Shown: positions 35,180 to 43,313, numbered from the stretch's first letter. The stretch: DNA of 64,000 nucleotides from Butyricicoccus pullicaecorum (GCA_018365995.1 JAGZIY010000006.1:1-64000), one strand, 5' to 3'. The notes: generated by a model not told the origin, from the letters alone. Made by a program: numbers and translations.

Positions 35180-35276
35180 GGACAGCGGTATATTGATGTT
35201 TTGTGCTTCTCGTGAAAAGTATGTACAGGCTTTATGAAATCCATATAAAATATTTCGGAAAATTCTGTTCGACTTA

Positions 35277-35306
35277 TTGATAGAAAAAGAATAAAAATAG
35301 TATTAT
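35277..35306 (+). promoter_or_regulatory. Promoter for the membrane protein gene at 35340
   Basis: TTGATA (35277-35282) and TATTAT (35301-35306) with an 18-base spacer place the transcript start near 35313, downstream of the ATG at 35310. Confidence 0.55.
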
Positions 35307-35339
35307 AGTATGCACATAACAGAAAATAGGAGGACTTCT

Positions 35340-35816
35340 ATAACGAGACTGATATCTGGAATATCAGCCGTCATAGAAATAATTCGAATGTTAGTATTGA
35401 AATTTCGGATATGGTTTCGTTATCTGCTCATAGTATTGGTTGTGATGCTGGGGATTGAGTTGTGCCTCTTTATGCCAAAGGAGCAGGTCGTTCGCGAGAT
35501 AGAGACCGTGGACGAGCAGACAGGAGGATTGGTGACAGTCGATCTAGATACAAGACAGATCACGGTATATCGTCGGGGGCTGATTTTGCCGCGCTATTTT
35601 CCACAAGAGCGGCTGCAAATGAAACCAGACAAGGAAATCAAGACCTCATTCCAGAATTGGTATACACTTTACATTGTCAAAGTCGATTCAAAGGGGCAAA
35701 TCAGAATTGCTGATATGCGGAGAAGCTTTGACTGCCTCTGGTATCCCTTGGCGTTCAGCTATTTTTTATCCTATTCTGCTCAACGGAGAGCCATAGACGA
35801 AGAGTCGTATAGGTGA
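35340..35816 (+). CDS. Small membrane protein, possible AUA start
   Basis: The 158-residue product has one strong membrane helix (about residues 24-45, RYLLIVLVVMLGIELCLF) followed by a polar domain of about 110 residues rich in basic residues. The only AGGAGG (35328-35333) lies 6 bases before an in-frame ATA, not an ATG. ATG 35310 is upstream of the predicted transcript start; the next in-frame ATG is 35388. So either AUA is the start or an ATG has been lost. No family is recognised. Confidence 0.55.
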   Translation: MTRLISGISAVIEIIRMLVLKFRIWFRYLLIVLVVMLGIELCLFMPKEQVVREIETVDEQTGGLVTVDLDTRQITVYRRGLILPRYFPQERLQMKPDKEIKTSFQNWYTLYIVKVDSKGQIRIADMRRSFDCLWYPLAFSYFLSYSAQRRAIDEESYR

Positions 35817-35836
35817 TGAAATCCAGTCAATAGACC

Positions 35837-35870
35837 AAGGAGTGTGTGCTGAGGCATACACTCCTTTTTT
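35837..35870 (+). terminator. Terminator ending the spc insert
   Basis: AAGGAGTGTGTGC pairs with GCATACACTCCTT, followed by TTTT. Confidence 0.8.
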
Positions 35871-35932
35871 CAGATACAGCATTTTATCCAAATGGATAGC
35901 GCAAAATTTTCTGTTTTCGCGCAAAAAAAAGC

Positions 35933-35962
35933 TTGCAAAACTGATGGTAAATTTGATATAAT
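35933..35962 (+). promoter_or_regulatory. Upstream promoter P1 for rpsH segment
   Basis: TTGCAA (35933-35938) and TATAAT (35957-35962) with an 18-base spacer. Confidence 0.65.
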
Positions 35963-36141
35963 ATCATACAGATGTGCAATGCACATTCTTTCTGTCCCCG
36001 CAATTATGGTGGGGCCGCCTGCATGCCGTCAACCGGTTGCTGCCGACGCGGTTTGTGGTGCGAGAAAAACGGCCGACCTGCCGTTATAACATTTTACCCG
36101 TCCGAGGGGGATTTCTGCGCGAAAAATCGGCATTTTTTCCA

Positions 36142-36170
36142 TTGTAGACGGGCTGTTTCTATGTTATAAT
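36142..36170 (+). promoter_or_regulatory. Downstream promoter P2 for rpsH segment
   Basis: TTGTAG (36142-36147) and TATAAT (36165-36170) with a 17-base spacer; the transcript would start inside the following hairpin. Confidence 0.6.
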
Positions 36171-36171
36171 T

Positions 36172-36210
36172 ATCGATGGTCTGGTTTGTTGTGCAGACCA
36201 TCGATTTTTA
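36172..36210 (+). terminator. Attenuator-like hairpin before rpsH
   Basis: ATCGATGGTCTG (36172-36183) pairs perfectly with CAGACCATCGAT (36194-36205), followed by TTTT. As a simple terminator it would block transcripts from the upstream promoter before rpsH, so conditional read-through is likely. Confidence 0.65.
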
Positions 36211-36326
36211 TATTCCCCCAGCACCTGCTGTGAAAGGGTCACGGCAGCGTTAGTAAGAAAAGTGGACGGCAACCCGTGGGCGATCCCACACGAAGTACCG
36301 TCAAACTTCTGAAAGGAGCAAAAGAA

Positions 36327-36725
36327 ATGCAGATCACTGATCCGATTGCGGATATGCTGACCCGCATCCGCAACGCGGCCGCTGCACGTCATGAGACAGT
36401 TGACGTACCAGCGTCCAAAATGAAGAAGTCCATCGCGCAGATTCTGCTCGACGAGGGCTACATCAAGTCTTTCCAGCTCGTTGATAACGGCAACCAGGGC
36501 GTTATCCGCATCACCTTGAAGTACAGTGCAAACCGCCAGAAGGCAATCACTGGCATCAAGCGTGTGTCCAAGCCCGGCCTGCGTGTATACGCTGGCGCAC
36601 AGGAGCTGCCCAAGGTTCTTCGCGGCCTGGGTGTTGCCATCATTTCTACGTCTAAGGGCGTCATGACTGACAAGAAGGCTCGTGAGCTGAATGTCGGCGG
36701 CGAAGTCCTGGCGTTCGTATGGTAA
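36327..36725 (+). CDS. rpsH: 30S ribosomal protein S8
   Basis: The 132-residue S8 has DPIADMLTRIRNAAAARHE, KKSIAQILLDEGYI and the C-terminal RNA-binding STSKGVMTDKKARE with GGEVLAFVW. S8 is the spc operon repressor in E. coli. ATG 36327 follows AAAGGAG; the longer frame from 36276 lies in the leader. It is the first gene after the insert. Confidence 0.97.
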   Translation: MQITDPIADMLTRIRNAAAARHETVDVPASKMKKSIAQILLDEGYIKSFQLVDNGNQGVIRITLKYSANRQKAITGIKRVSKPGLRVYAGAQELPKVLRGLGVAIISTSKGVMTDKKARELNVGGEVLAFVW

Positions 36726-36739
36726 GGAGGTAATTCACA

Positions 36740-37285
36740 ATGTCAAGAATTGGTAGAATGCCTATTGCCATTCCCGCTGGTGTTACAGTCACCCTGGACG
36801 GCAATGTCATTACGGTTAAGGGCGCAAAGGAAACCCTGACCCGCGAACTGCATCCCAATATGCAGGTTGCTGTTGAAAACAACGAGATCATTGTTACACG
36901 TCCAAATGATGAGAAGCAGAACCGTGCACTGCATGGTCTGACCCGTTCCCTCATCAACAACATGGTTGTTGGCGTTACCGAGGGCTTCAAGAAGGAGCTT
37001 GACGTAAACGGCGTTGGTTACCGTGTTGCAAAGCAGGGCAACGATTTGGTTATGAACCTCGGCTTCTCGCATCAGGTCGTTATGAGCGAGATTCCGGGTA
37101 TCTCCATTGAGGTACCGAACCCGAACAAGATTATTATTTCCGGTCCTGACAAGCAGAAGGTTGGCCAGTTTGCAGCAGAGATTCGTGAAAAGCGTCCGCC
37201 GGAGCCGTATAAGGGCAAGGGCATTAAGTACGTTGACGAATATATCCGCCGCAAGGAAGGCAAGACCGGCGGCAAGAAGAAGTAA
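36740..37285 (+). CDS. rplF: 50S ribosomal protein L6
   Basis: The 181-residue L6 has MSRIGRMPIAIPAGVTVTL, the two repeated domains, and the signature PEPYKGKGIKYVDEYIRRKEG. It lies near the sarcin-ricin loop. AAGGAGG precedes the start. Confidence 0.97.
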   Translation: MSRIGRMPIAIPAGVTVTLDGNVITVKGAKETLTRELHPNMQVAVENNEIIVTRPNDEKQNRALHGLTRSLINNMVVGVTEGFKKELDVNGVGYRVAKQGNDLVMNLGFSHQVVMSEIPGISIEVPNPNKIIISGPDKQKVGQFAAEIREKRPPEPYKGKGIKYVDEYIRRKEGKTGGKKK

Positions 37286-37304
37286 GAAAGGAGAGTGTGC
37301 TTAA

Positions 37305-37664
37305 ATGGTTTCTAAGAAGGATTCTAACAAGGCGCGCCTCAAGCGCCATAAGAGAGTACGTGGCAAGATTTCCGGCACCGCACAGTGCCCGCGTCTTGAC
37401 GTTTACAGAAGCGCAAAGAACATCTATGCACAGGTGATCGACGACGTAGCCGGCGTGACCCTCGTCTCCGCTTCGACCATCGAGAAGGACTTCACCGAGT
37501 ACGGCGGCAACAAGGACGCTGCCAAGAAGGTTGGTCTGTTGGTTGCAGAGCGCTGCAAGGCAAAGGGCATCGAAAATGTCGTATTTGACCGCGGTGGTTA
37601 TCTGTACCACGGACGCGTGAAGGAACTCGCAGAGGGCGCTCGCGAGGGCGGCCTTCAGTTTTAA
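37305..37664 (+). CDS. rplR: 50S ribosomal protein L18
   Basis: The 119-residue L18 has KARLKRHKRVRGKISGTAQ, PRLDVYRSAKNIYAQVIDD and FDRGGYLYHGRVKELAEGA. It binds 5S rRNA with L5. Confidence 0.97.
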   Translation: MVSKKDSNKARLKRHKRVRGKISGTAQCPRLDVYRSAKNIYAQVIDDVAGVTLVSASTIEKDFTEYGGNKDAAKKVGLLVAERCKAKGIENVVFDRGGYLYHGRVKELAEGAREGGLQF

Positions 37665-37682
37665 GTCGGGAGGAGGTAAAAC

Positions 37683-38186
37683 ATGGCTAAGTTTGATCGT
37701 AACGAGAAGAGAGAGGACGAGTTCAAGGAAACCGTCGTTGCTCTCAATCGCGTATCCAAGACTGTTAAGGGCGGTCGTATCTTCAAGTTTGCAGCTCTGG
37801 TAGTTGTAGGCGATGGCAAGGGCACCGTTGGCTTCGGTCTGGGCAAGGCCTCCGAAGTACCCGACGCAATCCGCAAGGGCATTGAGGATGCAAAGAAGAA
37901 TCTCATCAAGATTTCTCTCAAGGGCACAAGTATCCCGCATGAGGTAATCGGTGAGTTCGGTGCTGGTCGCGTGCTGATGAAGCCTGCTGCACCCGGTACC
38001 GGTGTAATCGCTGGCGGCGCGGTACGTGCCGTTGTCGAAGCCGCAGGTATTAAGGATATTCGTACCAAGTGCCTGCGTTCCAATAATCCGCAGAACGTTG
38101 TAACCGCGACTATCGAAGGCCTCAAGAGCCTGCGCGACGCTGCTCAGGTTGCAGCAGTTCGTGGTAAAGACGTTAACGAACTGTAA
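37683..38186 (+). CDS. rpsE: 30S ribosomal protein S5
   Basis: The 167-residue S5 has RVSKTVKGGRIFKFAALVV, GDGKGTVGFGLGKASEVPD, GVIAGGAVRAVVEAAGI and RSNNPQNVVTATIEGL. It acts in decoding fidelity. AGGAGG precedes the start. Confidence 0.97.
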   Translation: MAKFDRNEKREDEFKETVVALNRVSKTVKGGRIFKFAALVVVGDGKGTVGFGLGKASEVPDAIRKGIEDAKKNLIKISLKGTSIPHEVIGEFGAGRVLMKPAAPGTGVIAGGAVRAVVEAAGIKDIRTKCLRSNNPQNVVTATIEGLKSLRDAAQVAAVRGKDVNEL

Positions 38187-38203
38187 TAGGAGAGGTAATA
38201 GAC

Positions 38204-38386
38204 ATGGCAAACATTCAGATTACCCTCGTAAAGAGCCTTGCTGGCCGCAAGCAGCAGCATATCGCGACCGCACACGCTCTGGGTCTTAAGAAAATCAATG
38301 ATGTAACTGTTCAGCCGGACAACGCTGCAACACGCGGCAAGCTGGCACAGATCAGTTACCTGCTCGAAATCGTAGAGGAGGCGTAA
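38204..38386 (+). CDS. rpmD: 50S ribosomal protein L30
   Basis: The 60-residue L30 has IQITLVKSLAGRKQQHIATA, LGLKKINDVTVQPDN and GKLAQISYLLEI. Typical short bacterial form. Confidence 0.96.
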   Translation: MANIQITLVKSLAGRKQQHIATAHALGLKKINDVTVQPDNAATRGKLAQISYLLEIVEEA

Positions 38387-38390
38387 CGAC

Positions 38391-38831
38391 ATGAAGCTTC
38401 AGGACTTACAGCCCGCTCTGGGTTCCACTAAGAAGGCATATCGCAAGGGTCGTGGCGCTGGTTCCGGTAACGGTAAGACTGCTGGCCGCGGTCATAAGGG
38501 TCAGTGGGCTCGCTCCGGCGGCGGCGTTCGCCCGGGCTTTGAGGGCGGTCAGATGCCTCTGGCACGCCGTCTGCCAAAGCGCGGCTTCAACAATATCTTC
38601 GGCACCACTTACGCAGCAGTGAATGTTTCTGCACTGGAGCGTTTTGACAATGGTACCGAGGTTACTACCGAACTGCTGCTCGAAACCGGCATCATCTCCA
38701 AGGCGCTGGACGGCGTGAAGATCCTTGGCAATGGTGAGCTGACCAAGAACCTGACCGTAAAGGCTGCGGCATTCTCTGCTTCTGCAAAGGAAAAGATTGA
38801 GAAAGCTGGCGGAAAGGTCGAGGTGATCTAA
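38391..38831 (+). CDS. rplO: 50S ribosomal protein L15
   Basis: The 146-residue L15 has KLQDLQPALGSTKKAYRKGR, the glycine-rich GAGSGNGKTAGRGHKGQ, GGQMPLARRLPKRGF, and the C-terminal AAAFSASAKEKIEKAGGKVE. Its last codons carry the ribosome binding site for secY. Confidence 0.97.
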   Translation: MKLQDLQPALGSTKKAYRKGRGAGSGNGKTAGRGHKGQWARSGGGVRPGFEGGQMPLARRLPKRGFNNIFGTTYAAVNVSALERFDNGTEVTTELLLETGIISKALDGVKILGNGELTKNLTVKAAAFSASAKEKIEKAGGKVEVI

Positions 38832-38832
38832 G

Positions 38833-40113
38833 GTGCTCGAGACCCTAAAGAACGCATGGCGGGTCGCTGACCTTAGAAAGAAGATCCTCTATACACTGTT
38901 CATTGTATTCATCTTCCGCCTTGGTTCTTCCATCACGGTCCCGTTCGTCGATTTTGCACAGCTGGCCCAGGTGTTTGCACAGCAGACCTCCGGAGGCTCT
39001 CTTTTGGGCTTCATGGACGTTTTCACCGGCGGCGGTCTGTCCAATGCGACGATTTTCGCAATGGGCATCACCCCATATATCAACGCATCTATTATTCTGC
39101 AGCTGCTGACCATTGCAATCCCTGCGCTGGAGCGCATGGTGCGAGATGGCGGCGAGGAGGGGCAGAAGAAAATTGCCAGCTGGACACGCTATCTTGCGGT
39201 CGTGCTGGGATTGGTTCAGGGCTTCTCTTATTATATGCTCATTAAAAGCTGGGGTCTTTTGACAGAAACCGGTGTTTGGGCTGCAATTGTCATTATTATG
39301 GCATTTACTGCGGGTACTGCGCTCATTATGTGGATGGGTGAGCACATCACTGAGAACGGTATCGGAAACGGTATCTCGATCATCCTTTTTGCGGGTATTA
39401 TTTCCCGTGGGCCGCATCTGGCCACTGCGATTGTGCAGCTGTTCAAAACTTCTGCTCTGTCCGGCATCCTGATGATTGTTGTCGGGCTGGCAATGGTTGT
39501 ATTTATCGTCTATATGTCCAACGCAGAGCGCCGGATTCCGATTCAGTATGCAAAGCGTGTGGTTGGCCGTAAGATGTATGGCGGTCAGTCCACACATCTG
39601 CCAATCAAGGTAAATGCAACTGGCGTTATGCCGATTATCTTCGCATCCTCCATTCTGTCCCTTCCGGCGACCATTCAGATGTTCTGGCATCCGGAAGCAG
39701 GCACAGTTGGTGCTTCACTCATGAATTTGTTCCAGCAGACCTCTCCGTTCTATATTGCGCTTTATGCGCTCATGATTTTCGGGTTCTCCTATTTCTATGC
39801 GTCGATTCAGTTTAACCCAATCGAAATTGCGAACAACCTGAAAAAGAACGGCGGCTATATCCCGGGATTCCGTCCCGGCAAGCCCACATCGGACTTCATC
39901 ATGAAGGCGCTTGGCAAGGTTGTCTTTGTCGGTGCGATCTTCCTGTGTGTGGTTGCGCTGGTTCCGCTGATTATTGGTGCATTTAATTCCAGCCTAAGCA
40001 ATGTTGCATTGGGTGGTACCTCTGTCATCATTGTTGTAGGTGTCGCACTTGAAACAGTTAAGCAGCTGGAAGCACAGATGATGATGCGTCATCATAAGGG
40101 CTTCCTTGAGTAA
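38833..40113 (+). CDS. secY: Protein translocase subunit SecY
   Basis: The 426-residue protein forms the pore of the Sec translocase in the cytoplasmic membrane, with ten membrane helices. Motifs include FRLGSSITVPF (helix 1), the plug region, GITPYINASIILQLLTIAIP, NGIGNGISIILFAGI, and the C-terminal RPGKPTSDFI and MMMRHHKGFLE. The start is GTG 38833, one base after the rplO stop, with GAGGTG in the rplO end. Confidence 0.97.
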   Translation: MLETLKNAWRVADLRKKILYTLFIVFIFRLGSSITVPFVDFAQLAQVFAQQTSGGSLLGFMDVFTGGGLSNATIFAMGITPYINASIILQLLTIAIPALERMVRDGGEEGQKKIASWTRYLAVVLGLVQGFSYYMLIKSWGLLTETGVWAAIVIIMAFTAGTALIMWMGEHITENGIGNGISIILFAGIISRGPHLATAIVQLFKTSALSGILMIVVGLAMVVFIVYMSNAERRIPIQYAKRVVGRKMYGGQSTHLPIKVNATGVMPIIFASSILSLPATIQMFWHPEAGTVGASLMNLFQQTSPFYIALYALMIFGFSYFYASIQFNPIEIANNLKKNGGYIPGFRPGKPTSDFIMKALGKVVFVGAIFLCVVALVPLIIGAFNSSLSNVALGGTSVIIVVGVALETVKQLEAQMMMRHHKGFLE

Positions 40114-40128
40114 TAGGAGGCAATTTCT

Positions 40129-40758
40129 GTGAATTTGATTCTTTTAGGCGCCCCGGGCGCTGGTAAGGGCACACTGGCTTCTTTCCTGATTGAAAAGATG
40201 GGCGTTCCTTCGGTTTCAACAGGCAATATCCTGCGTGAGGCAATTCGCAACGGTACAGAGCTTGGCAAGCAGGCAAAGGCATTTATGGATGCGGGCAAGC
40301 TCGTTTCCGATGCGCTTGTGATTGACCTGCTCAAGGAGCGTATTGCACAGCCGGACTGCAAGAATGGCTTTATTCTTGATGGCTTTCCGCGCACCATTCC
40401 GCAGGCAGAGGCACTGGATCAGATTGCTAAGATCGATTGTGCTCTGTCATTGGAAGTTGATGACAGCGTGATCGAAGGTCGTATGACCGGACGCCGCACC
40501 TGTACGAAGTGTGGTGCAACCTACCATATCGTTGCCAATCCGCCCAAGACAGAGGGCGTATGTGACGCCTGTGGCGATGCATTGCAGATTCGTGCAGACG
40601 ATAAGCTGGAGGTTGTGCGCCAGCGTCTTGAAACCTATCATGCGCAGACCGAGCCGCTGAAGGATTACTATGGTGCGCAGGGCAAACTCAAGAGCATTGA
40701 CGGCGCACAGGGCATTGAACAGACCAAGACACTGGCCTGTGAGGCACTGGGTCTGTAA
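40129..40758 (+). CDS. adk: Adenylate kinase, zinc-LID type
   Basis: The 209-residue enzyme converts AMP and ATP to two ADP. Motifs: P-loop LLGAPGAGKGTL, STGNILREAI, GFILDGFPRTIPQAE, and a LID domain with CTKCGATYH and CDACG giving a four-Cys zinc site, typical of Gram-positive Adk. The start is GTG with AGGAGG 10 bases upstream. Standard position after secY. Confidence 0.96.
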   Translation: MNLILLGAPGAGKGTLASFLIEKMGVPSVSTGNILREAIRNGTELGKQAKAFMDAGKLVSDALVIDLLKERIAQPDCKNGFILDGFPRTIPQAEALDQIAKIDCALSLEVDDSVIEGRMTGRRTCTKCGATYHIVANPPKTEGVCDACGDALQIRADDKLEVVRQRLETYHAQTEPLKDYYGAQGKLKSIDGAQGIEQTKTLACEALGL

Positions 40759-40761
40759 TCT

Positions 40762-41526
40762 ATGATCCCAATCAAAACGAATGAACAACTGGAGCGTATG
40801 CGCGTTGCTTGCCGCCTGACTGCTATGGCACGGAAGGCGGCGTATGACGCGGTCGCTCCCGGGGTTACCACGGACGAGATTGACCAGATTGTCCGTCGTA
40901 CCATTGAGGAAGCGGGGGCAAAGCCCTCCTTCCTCGGCTACGGCGGCTTTCCGGCAAGCGCCTGTGTATCGATCAATGATGAGGTCATTCACGGTATCCC
41001 TTCCAAAAAGCGGGTCATCCGCTCCGGCGATATCGTAAAGATCGATGTCGGCGCCTATATCGGCGGCTTCCATGGGGACTGTGCCTGTACAGTCGCCTGC
41101 GGTGAGGTCTCTGATGAGGCGAAGCGGCTGATCGAGGTAACCCGGCAGAGCTTCTATGAGGGCATCAGGTTTGCCCGGGAGGGCTGCCGCGTTTCCGATA
41201 TTTCGGCCGCGGTGCAGGCCTATGTTGAGGCCAATGGTTTTTCAGTCGTGCGCTCTTTTGTGGGGCACGGCGTTGGCCGCCAGCTCCATGAATCTCCTGA
41301 GGTGCCGAATTATGGCAGAGCGGGACATGGTGCGCGCCTGCAAAAAGGCATGACCCTCGCAATCGAACCGATGGTCAATGTCGGCGTATACGATGTGCGT
41401 GTCCTGTCTGACGGTTGGACTGTCAAGACAAAGGACGGCAAGCTGTCTGCGCATTATGAAAACACAGTTGCAATTACCGATGGGGAGCCTGAAATTTTGA
41501 CGGCTATCGACGGTGAGGTGCTGTGA
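40762..41526 (+). CDS. map: Methionine aminopeptidase, type I
   Basis: The 254-residue metalloenzyme removes N-terminal Met. Motifs: SINDEVIHGIPSKK, DIVKIDVGAYIGGFHGD (metal-binding Asp pair), GHGVGRQLHESPEVPNYG (His) and AIEPMVNVG (Glu). It starts three bases after adk and overlaps the KOW protein gene at its stop. Confidence 0.96.
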   Translation: MIPIKTNEQLERMRVACRLTAMARKAAYDAVAPGVTTDEIDQIVRRTIEEAGAKPSFLGYGGFPASACVSINDEVIHGIPSKKRVIRSGDIVKIDVGAYIGGFHGDCACTVACGEVSDEAKRLIEVTRQSFYEGIRFAREGCRVSDISAAVQAYVEANGFSVVRSFVGHGVGRQLHESPEVPNYGRAGHGARLQKGMTLAIEPMVNVGVYDVRVLSDGWTVKTKDGKLSAHYENTVAITDGEPEILTAIDGEVL

Positions 41527-41816
41527 TGATGTGTTCCCATGTATCTGATCTGGTGGTTTCGCTGGCTGGGCGTGACAAAGGTGAACTCTTTCTTGTTTTA
41601 CGCGAGGACGAGAAGTATCTTTGGCTTGCAAATGGCAGAACGCGTCGTGCCGAAAAGCCCAAGCGCAAAAAGCGCCGGCATACGACATTCGAGGCGCACT
41701 GCGACGCGCGCACCCGCGACAAGCTGCTCGAAACGGGCAGGCTGACCAACAGCGATATCCGGAAAGCGCTGTCCATTTGGGCAGACGAGAACCAAAACAC
41801 TGACCAAGGAAGGTAA
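41526..41816 (+). CDS. KOW-domain RNA-binding protein
   Basis: The 96-residue product has an N-terminal KOW-like beta segment (DLVVSLAGRDKGELFLVL) like that of L14e/L27e-type proteins, followed by a very basic stretch (RRAEKPKRKKRRHT). A small helical end follows with RLTNSDIRKALSIWADE. Such a gene between map and infA is common in Firmicutes. The role is probably ribosome- or RNA-linked but not established. The start ATG overlaps the map stop (TGATG). Confidence 0.8.
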   Translation: MMCSHVSDLVVSLAGRDKGELFLVLREDEKYLWLANGRTRRAEKPKRKKRRHTTFEAHCDARTRDKLLETGRLTNSDIRKALSIWADENQNTDQGR

Positions 41817-41823
41817 GCGAAAC

Positions 41824-42042
41824 ATGGCTAAAGACGACGTAATTGAGCTGGAAGGTACCGTCATAGAGGCGCTGCCCAATGCAATGTTCCAAGTAGAACT
41901 GCCAAATGGCCACAAAATCTTGGCACATATTTCGGGTAAGCTCCGCATGAACTTTATCCGCATTCTCCCCGGCGACAAGGTCACCGTGCAGATGTCGCCA
42001 TACGACCTGACCCGCGGCCGCATCACTTGGCGTTCTAAGTAA
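41824..42042 (+). CDS. infA: Translation initiation factor IF-1
   Basis: The 72-residue OB-fold protein has MAKDDVIELEGTVIEALPNA, MFQVELPNGHKILAHISGKL and VTVQMSPYDLTRGRITWRSK. It occupies the A site during initiation. GGAAGG precedes the start. Confidence 0.97.
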   Translation: MAKDDVIELEGTVIEALPNAMFQVELPNGHKILAHISGKLRMNFIRILPGDKVTVQMSPYDLTRGRITWRSK

Positions 42043-42138
42043 GAGCGTCCTTTGTGACGAAAAGGCGGGCGGAGGCTCCTATGTGACCATGGAGCCGTTT
42101 CCACCACCGATATATAAATCTGATGGAGGTTAATTCTC

Positions 42139-42252
42139 ATGAAAGTAAGACCGTCTGTAAAGCCGATCTGTGAAAAGTGCAAGATCATTCGCCGCAAGGG
42201 CCGCGTTATGGTTATTTGCATCAATCCAAAGCACAAGCAGAAGCAGGGCTGA
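42139..42252 (+). CDS. rpmJ: 50S ribosomal protein L36
   Basis: A 37-residue gene reads MKVRPSVKPICEKCKIIR and ends with HKQKQG. Cys at CEKC plus Cys/His near CINPKH form the zinc ribbon of the C+ form. GGAGG (42125-42129) lies 9 bases before the ATG. Usual place between infA and rpsM. Confidence 0.95.
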   Translation: MKVRPSVKPICEKCKIIRRKGRVMVICINPKHKQKQG

Positions 42253-42505
42253 TTCCAAACCTGTAAAAGGGGAATCAGAGCGCACCGCAAACGATTGCGA
42301 GGCAGCTCGCAGTACGTGTGGCTGTTCCCACGGAAAATTTTTTCCGGCGCTTCTTTGTGAGGAGAGCGTAGGCTCTCTGATAAATCGAACGACGGAACCG
42401 ACAAGCACATGCGGCGCACCGCATGGCGCTACAAGAGCGGAGGCGGCTCTTAGACGGGTTTCCGCAACATACGCCTCAGGAAATATACTTTGGAGGTAAA
42501 TCTAA
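42253..42505 (+). promoter_or_regulatory. Structured leader before rpsM (alpha operon)
   Basis: The gap of 253 bases has at least four hairpins: CTGATTCC/GGAATCAG (42249-42278), GAGAGC-GTAG-GCTCTC (42362-42377), ATGCGG-CGCA-CCGCAT (42409-42424) and AGAGC/GCTCT (42434-42450). No gene and no clear terminator T-run. In many bacteria S4 binds the leader upstream of rpsM to repress this operon; that function is inferred here. Confidence 0.5.
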
Positions 42506-42874
42506 ATGGCACGTATTGCCGGTGTTGACCTTCCGCGTGAAAAGCGCGTAGAGATTGGACTGACCTATGTCTACGGCATTGGACGGAAGCTGTCTAACGA
42601 CATTCTGAAGCAGACCGGTATCAATCCGGATACTCGCGTCAAGGATTTGACCGAGGAAGAAGCAGCAAAGCTGCGTGAGTGCATCGAGCATGGTTACACC
42701 GTTGAGGGTGATCTGCGCCGTGAAATCGGTCTGAACATCAAGCGTCTGGTTGAAATTGGCTGCTACCGTGGCGTTCGTCACCGCCGTGGTCTGCCGGTTC
42801 GCGGTCAGCGTACCAAGACCAATGCGCGTACTCGCAAGGGTCCGAAGAAGACCATTGCAAACAAGAAGAAGTAA
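42506..42874 (+). CDS. rpsM: 30S ribosomal protein S13
   Basis: The 122-residue S13 has MARIAGVDLPREKRVEIGL, TYVYGIGRKLSNDIL, GCYRGVRHRRGLPVRGQRT and a basic tail. It contacts tRNA and bridge B1a. TGGAGG precedes the start. Confidence 0.97.
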   Translation: MARIAGVDLPREKRVEIGLTYVYGIGRKLSNDILKQTGINPDTRVKDLTEEEAAKLRECIEHGYTVEGDLRREIGLNIKRLVEIGCYRGVRHRRGLPVRGQRTKTNARTRKGPKKTIANKKK

Positions 42875-42890
42875 GGAGGGGAGCATATAA

Positions 42891-43295
42891 ATGGCTAAGG
42901 TTCAGAAGAAGGGCGCTCAGACGCGCACCAAGCGCCGCGAGCGCAAGAACATCGAAAAGGGCGCGGCTCATATCCGCTCCTCTTTCAACAATACGATCGT
43001 TACCATCACTGACCTCAACGGCAACGCCCTCAGCTGGGCTTCCGCAGGTGAGATGGGCTTCCGCGGTTCCCGTAAGTCCACACCATACGCGGCACAGACC
43101 GCAGCAGAGACCGCTGCAAAGGCTGCTATGGAGCACGGACTCAAGACCGTTGAAGTATATGTCAAGGGCCCGGGTTCTGGCCGCGAGGCTGCAATTCGTG
43201 CGCTGCAGGCAACCGGTCTCGAGGTAACTATGATTAAGGACGTTACCCCGATCCCGCATAACGGCTGCCGCCCGCCCAAGAGAAGAAGAGTATAA
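42891..43295 (+). CDS. rpsK: 30S ribosomal protein S11
   Basis: The 134-residue S11 has AAHIRSSFNNTIVTITDLNG, GFRGSRKSTPYAAQTAAE, VKGPGSGREAAIRALQ and GCRPPKRRRV. It lies on the platform near the Shine-Dalgarno duplex. Confidence 0.97.
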   Translation: MAKVQKKGAQTRTKRRERKNIEKGAAHIRSSFNNTIVTITDLNGNALSWASAGEMGFRGSRKSTPYAAQTAAETAAKAAMEHGLKTVEVYVKGPGSGREAAIRALQATGLEVTMIKDVTPIPHNGCRPPKRRRV

Positions 43296-43313
43296 TCGAG
43301 GAGGAAACCAATA

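Larger units (their letters stand above)
32589..35871. other. Accessory insert splitting the spc operon
   Basis: AT-rich DNA between rpsN and the rpsH upstream region carries one intact small secreted protein gene, one broken one, a cytoplasmic protein gene and two membrane protein genes, all rightward, with terminators at both ends. No integrase, transposase or flanking direct repeat was seen. Base composition and codon use differ visibly from the ribosomal genes on either side. Confidence 0.8.
35872..36326 (+). promoter_or_regulatory. Long regulatory region before rpsH
   Basis: This stretch of 455 bases without a gene holds two candidate promoters (35933-35962 and 36142-36170), the palindrome ATGTGC-AAT-GCACAT (about 35970-35985), a GC-rich structured segment (35990-36110), and a terminator-like hairpin (36172-36210). 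AAAGGAG lies before rpsH. It appears to supply transcription to the second half of the split operon. Confidence 0.6.

Noticed and set aside
32589..36326. Insertion sequence or integrative element within the spc operon
   Set aside because: No transposase, integrase, terminal repeats or attachment-site duplication could be found; it is reported only as an accessory insert.
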